DNA from: Bacillota bacterium
GTDB taxonomy: Bacteria > Bacillota > Clostridia > Christensenellales > CAG-138
DNA: 64,000 nucleotides
Direction: 5' to 3'
Assembly (NCBI GenBank): GCA_023400985.1
Contig: JAEXEN010000029.1
Coordinates: 1-64,000, forward strand
Each line of letters opens with the position of its first letter. The first letter of the stretch is position 1. This document shows, in pieces, positions 57,917-64,000 of the stretch. The notes below the pieces were generated by a model. That model was not told where the DNA came from. It made no database searches and saw only the letters and a program-made list of their open reading frames with translations. Position numbers and translations under genes: made by a program.

Positions 57917-60328
57917 ATGACATACGACCGTCAAATTATCATCTCCACCGCCGGCAGCCGCCGCGCAACAAAGTGGCCGCCGTCCACCCTTTGGTGGTCG
58001 GAGCTCGTCGAACGCCTGCGTGTGCCTACCCGTGGCGTGGAGACCCTAGCGGCCTATTTGGTCATGCCGAAGGCTAAGCAGGACGAGCTGAAGGACGTGG
58101 GCGGCTTTGTTGCCGGCACGCTGCAGGGCAACCGCCGTAAAGCGAAGGCCGTCACCGGCCGCGACGTCGTCACCATCGACGCCGACAGCATCCCCGCCGG
58201 TGGCACTGCTGACGTACTGCGCCGCGTGGAAGGTCTCGGCTGCGGGTATTGCATTTACAGCACCCGTAAGCACGAGGAGGCCCGCCCACGCCTGCGCATC
58301 CTCCTGCCACTCTCCCGCACCTGCACCGCGGACGAATACGAGCCCGTTGCAAGGAAGCTCGCCGCACTGATCGGCATGGAGTTGTGCGACCCGACCACCT
58401 TTGAAGCTTCACGCCTCATGTATTGGCCCAGCTGCTGCGCGGATAGCCAGTACGCTTTCACCTTCGGAGATAAGCCCTTCGTAGACGTCGACGGCGTATT
58501 AGGCATGTACCACGACTGGCACAACGTCCTCGACTGGCCGCAGGTGCCCGGCGTCGACCAGGCGCAGCAGCGCCTCGCTGCGAAGCAGGGAGACCCCACA
58601 ACAAAAACCGGCATTGTGGGTGCGTTCTGCCGCACGTATGATATCTACCGCGCCATGGACGAGCTCCTGCCCGGCGCGTATACCCCGACTGATATCCCCG
58701 ACCGTTATACGTTCGCCGGCGGCAGCACCACCGGCGGAGCGGTGATCTACGACCACGGCCAGTTCCTCTTCTCGCACCATGCCACCGACCCCTGCAGCAG
58801 CAGGTTAGTTAACGCCTTCGATCTTGTCCGCCTTCACCGTTTCGGCGACCAGGACGACGACGCGCTGCCGAACACCCCGACCAACCGCCTGCCGTCGTAT
58901 ACGACCATGTGCCAGCTCGCCGTAGCAGACCCCACCGTGGCCGCGCTGCTCAACGCTGAGCGCTACGAGGCAGCCGTGGAGACGTTCACTGGCGCCGGTG
59001 CGCCTGTGCCGGCTGAAGAGGACGCCGCCAATTGGATGAGCATGCTTGCGGTCAGTGCCACGACGGGCGCGCCTGCGAAGACCACGGATAACGTTCTGAT
59101 CATTCTCGAGCACGACCCTTTATTAAAAGCAAGGCTCGCCTTCGACGAATTCGCCAACCGCGGCCTCGCGCTCGATGCGCTGCCATGGGACGGCCGCCGC
59201 GGCCGCCGGCAGTGGACGGATAACGACGACGCCGGCATGCGCCATTACATCGAAAAGGTGTACGGCATCACAGGGAAGGAGAGAATCCTCGACGCCACGG
59301 CGCTGTGCGCGTTCAAACGCCGCATAAACGACGTGCAGGACTATCTCAACTGCTTGGAATGGGACGGCGTCAAGCGCCTCGACGCGTTGCTGATCAATTA
59401 CCTGGGCGCGGAGGATAATCTTTACACCCGTGCGGTGATGCGCAAGAGCCTGGCCGGCGCCGTGGCACGCGCTATGACGCCGGGCGTGAAATACGACTAT
59501 ATGCCTATCCTGACAGGTCCGCAGGGCATCGGAAAGAGCACCTTCCTGCGCCTCCTAGGGCGTCGGTGGTACTCTGACAGCCTATCATCGTTCGAAGGTA
59601 AAGAGGCCCGCGAGATGGTGCAGGGCACATGGATCAACGAGATAGGCGAGCTCAACGGCATGACGCGCTCGGAGATCACCGCGGTAAAGCAATTTCTCTC
59701 TCAGCAAGAAGACATCTACCGGGAGCCCTACGGCCGCCGTACCAACGCGTATCCGAGGCGCTGCGTGTTTTACGGCACAACAAATGACGCTGAATTCCTC
59801 CGTGACCGCACGGGCAACCGGCGCTTTTGGCCGGTGGACGTCGGCCGGAGGGTTCCCCTTAAAAGTGTGTTTAAGGATCTTGCCGACGAGGTTGATCAGA
59901 TTTGGGCAGAGGCCTTTGCTGTGTGGCAGATGGGTGAACCCCTGTACCTGTCCGGAGAGGCTGAAAAGATTTCCATCAAGCAGCAGGAAGAGCATCGTGA
60001 GAGCAACGCCAAGGAAGGCCTTATACGTGAGTTCCTTGAAAGACAGGTGCCGCTTGACTGGGATAAGCGCACGGCCAGCGAGCGCCGCCTTTATTGGGTC
60101 AGCGACTTCATACACGGAAATATTGAAACCGCGAAACGCGAGCGCGTATGTGTTGCGGAAATCTGGTGTGAATGCTTTGGCGGCGATATGAAGTTCATGA
60201 AACGTTCCGATTCCAACGAAATCACCGGTATTCTTACAGGGCTTGAAGGCTGGGAGCGGCACACGAGCACGCAACGGTTCGGGCCGTATGGCGTCCAAAA
60301 AGGGTTCGTAAGGTCTGTAAACTTGTAA
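57917..60328 (+). CDS. Virulence-associated E (VapE) family replication helicase with primase-like N terminus
   Basis: 803 aa. N-terminal ~1-330 resembles an archaeo-eukaryotic-primase-like region (VTIDADSIPAGG; RPRLRILLPLSRT). C-terminal VirE/VapE ATPase: Walker A GPQGIGKSTFLRLL (~529), WINEIGELNGMTRSE (Walker B-like), RRCVFYGTTNDAEFLRD and GNRRFWPVDV. It is the likely initiator/helicase of the prophage; an iteron array begins at its stop codon. Confidence 0.9.
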   Translation: MTYDRQIIISTAGSRRATKWPPSTLWWSELVERLRVPTRGVETLAAYLVMPKAKQDELKDVGGFVAGTLQGNRRKAKAVTGRDVVTIDADSIPAGGTADVLRRVEGLGCGYCIYSTRKHEEARPRLRILLPLSRTCTADEYEPVARKLAALIGMELCDPTTFEASRLMYWPSCCADSQYAFTFGDKPFVDVDGVLGMYHDWHNVLDWPQVPGVDQAQQRLAAKQGDPTTKTGIVGAFCRTYDIYRAMDELLPGAYTPTDIPDRYTFAGGSTTGGAVIYDHGQFLFSHHATDPCSSRLVNAFDLVRLHRFGDQDDDALPNTPTNRLPSYTTMCQLAVADPTVAALLNAERYEAAVETFTGAGAPVPAEEDAANWMSMLAVSATTGAPAKTTDNVLIILEHDPLLKARLAFDEFANRGLALDALPWDGRRGRRQWTDNDDAGMRHYIEKVYGITGKERILDATALCAFKRRINDVQDYLNCLEWDGVKRLDALLINYLGAEDNLYTRAVMRKSLAGAVARAMTPGVKYDYMPILTGPQGIGKSTFLRLLGRRWYSDSLSSFEGKEAREMVQGTWINEIGELNGMTRSEITAVKQFLSQQEDIYREPYGRRTNAYPRRCVFYGTTNDAEFLRDRTGNRRFWPVDVGRRVPLKSVFKDLADEVDQIWAEAFAVWQMGEPLYLSGEAEKISIKQQEEHRESNAKEGLIREFLERQVPLDWDKRTASERRLYWVSDFIHGNIETAKRERVCVAEIWCECFGGDMKFMKRSDSNEITGILTGLEGWERHTSTQRFGPYGVQKGFVRSVNL

Positions 60329-60467
60329 ACCAGCGTTGTAAACCAAGAAAAGCTAGTTTACAAAGCTGTAAACTATGTAAACCAATTTTTTGAGGATAGT
60401 TTACGCGCTAGTTTACACAAAAATGCCTAAAACACTTAGAATTTATCTATTTGTAAACTATGTAAAC
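60317..60467. repeat. Iteron array: ten GTAAAC/GTTTAC copies
   Basis: Copies start at 60317, 60325, 60338, 60356 (inv), 60368, 60377, 60399 (inv), 60411 (inv), 60453 and 60462. A 20-bp direct repeat TGTAAACTATGTAAACCAAT occurs at 60367-60386 and 60452-60471. The surrounding DNA is AT-rich. Placed after vapE, it is a candidate replication origin or a regulator-binding array. Confidence 0.75.
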
Positions 60468-60471
60468 CAAT

Positions 60472-60610
60472 ATTTGTTTGGAGGGTAAATAAGTGAGGAA
60501 TAGAGGATATACCACACGCCTAATACGCCTAATGCGTGATATGTACCACGCGCGTTACGCGTGCGTGCGCGTGTACGCGCGAGAGCGATATTTGCAGGGA
60601 GGATTGACCC
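60472..60610. other. Gap with alternating purine-pyrimidine tract
   Basis: 60556-60581 is 26 bp of unbroken purine-pyrimidine alternation rich in CG and TG, a Z-DNA-prone sequence, in front of the VRR-NUC gene. Small frames here (Arg/Ala-rich) are composition effects. Confidence 0.6.
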
Positions 60611-60898
60611 GTGGTTGAAAAGAACATCGAAGTGCACCTGCGTGATCGGGCAAAGGTGCTGGGAGGAAAGGCCTATAAATTCGTCTCTCCTGGAAACGAC
60701 GGTATGCCGGACAGGCTGGTATGCCTACCGGGTGGGCGCATCGCTTTCGTAGAAACAAAGGCGCCGGGTAAGAAGTCTACGCCGTTGCAGCTGAAAAAGC
60801 AGGCAGAGCTGCGGGCTATGGGGTTTTTAGTGTTTAAGGACATTGACAGCAAGGCAGCCGTGGAATCGGTACTTGCGATCATCGGAGGGGTGAAATGA
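60611..60898 (+). CDS. VRR-NUC nuclease
   Basis: 95 aa with GTG start and GGGAGGATTGACCC upstream. Core GMPDRLVCLP...AFVETKAPGKK gives the PD...ExK catalytic set of VRR-NUC, and LQLKKQAELRAMGF is typical. A Holliday-junction-type nuclease usual beside the SNF2 helicase in phages; it overlaps that gene by 4 nt. Confidence 0.9.
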   Translation: MVEKNIEVHLRDRAKVLGGKAYKFVSPGNDGMPDRLVCLPGGRIAFVETKAPGKKSTPLQLKKQAELRAMGFLVFKDIDSKAAVESVLAIIGGVK

Positions 60899-62277
60899 AG
60901 TTCGTACCGCATGCTTATCAAGGGTATTGCATCCAGCGTATGATTCAGGATCCGTACTTAGGTGAATTCCTTGATATGGGCTTAGGTAAGACGGTGATCA
61001 CGCTGACGGCCGTCAACGATCTCAAGTACAACCGCTTCGAGATCAACAAGGTGCTGGTGATCGCCCCGAAAAAGGTCGCTGAAGCGACATGGAGCAAGGA
61101 AGCAGCGAAGTGGGATCATCTGAAGCATCTGCGGATTTCTCTAGTACTGGGCAGCGAGAAGCAGCGGATCCGGGCGTTGAATACCCCCGCGGACCTGTAC
61201 ATTATCAACCGGGAGAACGTCGTGTGGGTGGTGGAGTATTACCGCAATGCGTGGCCGTTCGACATGGTAGTGATAGACGAGAGCAGCAGCTTTAAGTCTC
61301 ATCAGGCGAAACGCTTCAAGGCCCTCACGTGGGTACGGCCGCACATAAAGCGGCTGGTGGAGCTGACCGGCACGCCGGCACCGAACGGGCTGATAGATCT
61401 GTGGGCGCAGCTGTACCTGCTGGACGAGGGAGAGCGTTTGGGGAAGCGCATCGGGCAATTTCGAGAACGGTATTTCGACCCGGACAAGCGCAACGCGCAG
61501 CAGGTCTTCTCATATGCGCCTAAGCCCGGAGCTGATGAGGTGATCCGGCAGCTGATCGGTGACATCTGCATTTCCATGAAAGCTGAGGACTACCTGCAGC
61601 TGCCGGACATCATCACCGACGACATTCCCGTCATGCTGGATGCCGCGGCACTGCGCCAGTACAGGCAGCTGGAGCGCGAGATGCTGCTGCAAGTGGATGA
61701 AAGCACCATCGACGTGGGTACTGCCGTGGCGCTGTCCAATAAGCTTCTGCAGCTATGCAACGGCGCTGTATACGACGACGCCGGCGCGGCGGTTGAGATC
61801 CACCGATGCAAGATCGAGGCTTTCCTGGAGCTGATCGAGCAGCTTAACGGTCAGCCGGCGCTGGTGTTTTATAACTTCAAGCACGACCTTGCCCGCCTCG
61901 AAGCGGCGCTGCAGAAATCCGGTCTTCGGGTCCGCCGGCTGAATGGCCCCCAAGATGAAACGGACTGGAATAACCTGCAGATCGATATACTTCTTGCGCA
62001 TCCGGCCAGCTGCGCGTACGGCCTTAACCTCCAGGACGGTGGCAATCATGTGATCTGGTTCGGGTTGAGTTGGTCCCTGGAGCTTTACCAGCAGGCCAAC
62101 AAGCGCCTGCACCGGCAAGGGCAGACGCAGAAGGTTATCGTGCATCACCTCGTCGTCGACGGCGGCCGCGACGAGGACGTCATTGCCGCTTTGAATGATA
62201 AAGGTGCCACGCAGGACAGGTTGATCGAGAGCCTGAAGGCGCGAATCGAAAAAGTGAAAGAGTCCCCACAAAACTAG
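60895..62277 (+). CDS. Phage SNF2-family DNA helicase
   Basis: 460 aa. Motif I DMGLGKTVITLT (~28), motif II VIDESSSFK (DEAH-like DESS), motif III LTGTPAPNGLIDLW, and C-terminal motif VI QANKRLHRQGQTQKVIVHHL. An ATP-driven double-strand translocase of phage replication/recombination modules. Confidence 0.92.
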   Translation: MKFVPHAYQGYCIQRMIQDPYLGEFLDMGLGKTVITLTAVNDLKYNRFEINKVLVIAPKKVAEATWSKEAAKWDHLKHLRISLVLGSEKQRIRALNTPADLYIINRENVVWVVEYYRNAWPFDMVVIDESSSFKSHQAKRFKALTWVRPHIKRLVELTGTPAPNGLIDLWAQLYLLDEGERLGKRIGQFRERYFDPDKRNAQQVFSYAPKPGADEVIRQLIGDICISMKAEDYLQLPDIITDDIPVMLDAAALRQYRQLEREMLLQVDESTIDVGTAVALSNKLLQLCNGAVYDDAGAAVEIHRCKIEAFLELIEQLNGQPALVFYNFKHDLARLEAALQKSGLRVRRLNGPQDETDWNNLQIDILLAHPASCAYGLNLQDGGNHVIWFGLSWSLELYQQANKRLHRQGQTQKVIVHHLVVDGGRDEDVIAALNDKGATQDRLIESLKARIEKVKESPQN

Positions 62278-62315
62278 ATTACGCGCGCATGGCGCGAAGG
62301 AGGGAATGCGAAAGT

Positions 62316-62519
62316 ATGAGATGCAGGGAATGTAGGCACATGTCTGCAGAAATGATCAAATCAGGGCGCAATATCTGGTATTGCATGATATCAAGAACCG
62401 AGTGCCTGCCCCATAGGATCATTGCGCGAAGCCGTGCAACTGATATACCGACCAAAACCGCGCCGAAGTGGTGTCCCTTGCGCAGGGACGATGAACTGCA
62501 AGGGGGAGAAGCAAAATGA
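62316..62519 (+). CDS. Small cysteine-rich (zinc-ribbon-like) protein
   Basis: 67 aa from ATG 62316, GAAGGAGGG upstream (an ATG at 62289 lacks a ribosome site). MRCRECRHM...WYCMISRTECLP...KWCPLR has CxxC and three more cysteines, suggesting a zinc knuckle. Stop overlaps the sigma-like start (ATGA). Confidence 0.6.
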   Translation: MRCRECRHMSAEMIKSGRNIWYCMISRTECLPHRIIARSRATDIPTKTAPKWCPLRRDDELQGGEAK

Positions 62520-63331
62520 CGGCCGTGTCCGCCCCTATAGTATCTGCGCCGGATGAAGAAGCTCTGATGCAGGCCCACGAAAAACTTGTCCATTATGTGA
62601 TTTGGCGCGAGTTCGGCAGAATGAAAATCGAGTATGAGGATGCCGTTCAGATCGGTATGATGGGCCTGCTAGAGGCCATACGCACCCATGATCCTGATCG
62701 CGGCGCATCACTCAGCACCTATGCCGTGCTTTGCATCAAGAGCGCTTTACTGAAAGCGTATCAAACCGCAAATACCAAAAAGCGAAAGGCTCCGGCTCCG
62801 CTTGTCAGTCTGGACGCTCCCCTCAGCGAGGATGATGAGCGCACGATGCAGATCTCCGATCCCAGCCAGGACGTTGAGAGCGATGCGATCAACCGCGTCA
62901 GGGTTGAAAAGCTTATGGATCGGCTTGGTGACCGGGATCGGGCAATCGCGGAAATGCTTATGGACGGCGTTCCTGCCGCGAAGATCTCGGAGAAAACCGG
63001 TTTAAGCCGATTCCAGATCGACGAGCGAGTAAAGAAAATGCGAAAGATCGTTACGGAGGAAAAGATCATGACGGAAACCAAGGAAAATCAGGGCGTCAAG
63101 GATACGCTCGCTACGATGAACAATTTCCTCTTCGCGCAGTTGGAGCGCCTTGGCAACGGAAGCCTAATGGGCGAGCAACTCAGGGAAGAAGTTACCCGGG
63201 CTAAAGCTATGGCGGATATTTCTACCCGAATCATCCAGTCGGGCGAGCTGGTGCTGAGGGCGCATGTTTTTCAGGATAGACGGGTTGATACGGGCAGCAC
63301 TATCCCGAAGTTGCTGAGCGGCGATGAATAA
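62516..63331 (+). CDS. Sigma-70-like factor with a fused C-terminal phage domain
   Basis: 271 aa. Residues ~20-85 match sigma region 2 (YEDAVQIGMMGLLEAI, ASLSTYAVLCIKSALLKAY) and ~135-180 a region 4-like helix-turn-helix (AAKISEKTGLSRFQIDERVK). From residue 185 (MTETKENQGV) begins an 87-residue part that looks like an independent phage protein with its own GGAGG and ATG at 63068. It probably controls late genes. Confidence 0.78.
   Translation: MTAVSAPIVSAPDEEALMQAHEKLVHYVIWREFGRMKIEYEDAVQIGMMGLLEAIRTHDPDRGASLSTYAVLCIKSALLKAYQTANTKKRKAPAPLVSLDAPLSEDDERTMQISDPSQDVESDAINRVRVEKLMDRLGDRDRAIAEMLMDGVPAAKISEKTGLSRFQIDERVKKMRKIVTEEKIMTETKENQGVKDTLATMNNFLFAQLERLGNGSLMGEQLREEVTRAKAMADISTRIIQSGELVLRAHVFQDRRVDTGSTIPKLLSGDE
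63068..63331 (+). CDS. Internal in-frame start: separate 87-residue product
   Basis: ATG 63068 is preceded by GGAGG 9 nt away and is in frame with the sigma-like gene. The product (FLFAQLERLGNGSLMGEQLR...LVLRAHVF) resembles small proteins encoded alone in related phages just before an HNH gene. It may be made both alone and as the tail of the sigma-like protein. Confidence 0.5.
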   Translation: MTETKENQGVKDTLATMNNFLFAQLERLGNGSLMGEQLREEVTRAKAMADISTRIIQSGELVLRAHVFQDRRVDTGSTIPKLLSGDE

Positions 63332-63974
63332 CATAAGACGTCTCCGCCCTGAAAAAAGGTTGTTGACGCCCGAGCAGCATGAATGGCTGGTGAAAAACGT
63401 TACTGATCAGTCTCGCAAGGCCGTTTGTGAACAGCTCAACGCGACTTTCGGCACGGCCTTGACGGAAAAGCAGATGCACTCCTACTTAAAAAATCACCAC
63501 ATCGGTGTTGGCCGAGATACACGTTTCAAGCCTGGTGTGGCAGCATACCACCCACCCAAGGGGGTTCGTATGAGCCAGGCAACGGAGTTTAAGCCCGGTA
63601 ACCGCCCTGTAAACTGGAAGCCCGTGGGAAGTGAGCGGATAAGTAAGGACGGATATGTTGAGGTCAAGGTTGCTGAGCCCCGAACGTGGCGACAAAAACA
63701 TGTTGTCATATGGGAGCAACTGCACGGCCCGCGACCCAAAGGGTACGCAGTAATCTTTGCTGATGGCAACAAACTAAATCTTGTGTCCGACAATCTACTT
63801 CTGGTCACGCGCCATACGCTACTTGTCCTCAACCGCCTGGGTCTGTTGTATAAAAACGCGGACCTTACCCGCTCCGGAGTAGCCATAGCGGAACTGATCG
63901 CCGAAATCGAAAACAGGCAAAAAGACGGAGAAAAGCACGTTCAAACCAGAAAACAGTCTATTTTACAGGAATAA
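63324..63974 (+). CDS. Phage HNH endonuclease signature protein
   Basis: 216 aa. N-terminal helical domain with LTEKQMHSYLKNHHIGVGRD, then an HNH_3-like core HVVIWEQLHGPRPKGYAVIF followed by ADGNKLNLVSDNLLLVTR. The usual histidine of the GHxVxH motif is replaced by Phe (VIFADGN), as I recall for many phage members. It overlaps the preceding gene by 8 nt; terminase genes would be expected beyond the window. Confidence 0.8.
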   Translation: MNNIRRLRPEKRLLTPEQHEWLVKNVTDQSRKAVCEQLNATFGTALTEKQMHSYLKNHHIGVGRDTRFKPGVAAYHPPKGVRMSQATEFKPGNRPVNWKPVGSERISKDGYVEVKVAEPRTWRQKHVVIWEQLHGPRPKGYAVIFADGNKLNLVSDNLLLVTRHTLLVLNRLGLLYKNADLTRSGVAIAELIAEIENRQKDGEKHVQTRKQSILQE

Positions 63975-64000
63975 AAAAGGCTCACAAGTTCCTCAGATCC

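Noticed and set aside
62289..62315. Earlier ATG for the cysteine-rich protein
   Set aside because: It overlaps the ribosome site region and has no upstream Shine-Dalgarno; ATG 62316 follows GAAGGAGGG.

Overview
The window reads as the chromosome of a strictly fermentative anaerobic bacterium of the Clostridia (Firmicutes). The evidence is consensus sigma-A promoters, frequent TTG and GTG starts with GGAGG ribosome sites, a phosphotransbutyrylase/butyrate kinase pair, ferredoxin-linked 2-oxoacid oxidation, an energy-converting [NiFe] hydrogenase and DUF6179/DUF6323-type proteins. The GC content is moderate to high for the class. I cannot place it to genus from sequence alone.

Layout. (1) 1-3.0 kb: 3' end of tuf, thiamine pyrophosphokinase, and a membrane-anchored XRE regulator. 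(2) 3.0-11.0 kb: a GntR/FCD regulator with an MBL-fold hydrolase on the minus strand, divergent from ptb-buk-ATPase-ferredoxin-2-oxoacid:ferredoxin oxidoreductase (three more subunits)-branched-chain aminotransferase. Together these form a route from branched-chain amino acids to branched fatty acids, ATP and reduced ferredoxin. (3) 11.0-15.8 kb: ComFB-like protein, then a GntR/TrkA-C regulator next to an OpuC-type osmoprotectant ABC transporter. (4) 15.9-31.8 kb: hypA-F-C-D-E (minus, no hypB seen) divergent from an 11-gene complex-I-like group 4 [NiFe] hydrogenase operon and its maturation protease. The hydrogenase could reoxidise the ferredoxin reduced by the 2-oxoacid oxidoreductase, making H2 and an ion gradient. 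(5) 31.8-33.6 kb: DUF6179/DUF6323-like pair. (6) 34.0-44.5 kb: a LacI-controlled block with a glutamine-amidotransferase-like protein, a five-gene Opp/Dpp ABC transporter, an M24 peptidase and an unusual PfkB kinase-SIS fusion. (7) 44.8-47.3 kb: archaeal-type AspRS with a structured leader carrying two short reading frames, an SCP2-like protein, and two tRNA-Ser genes. (8) 47.3-64.0 kb: left part of a prophage integrated at tRNA-Ser(GCU), running off the window. It has an integrase, ImmR/ImmA-like lysogeny control with three matching operators, small early genes including a duplicated convergent cassette, and a replication module (DUF2800, DUF2815, family A polymerase, VapE, VRR-NUC, SNF2 helicase), then a sigma-like factor and an HNH protein.

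The most interesting signals are the hydrogenase with the full complex I core plus intact nickel ligands, the covarying multi-hairpin cassettes inside the hyp cluster, the aspS leader, the duplicated sense/antisense cassette in the prophage, a 103-nt tRNA-like RNA in the prophage, and a ten-copy GTAAAC iteron array. All family calls come from reading the sequence; no searches were run.
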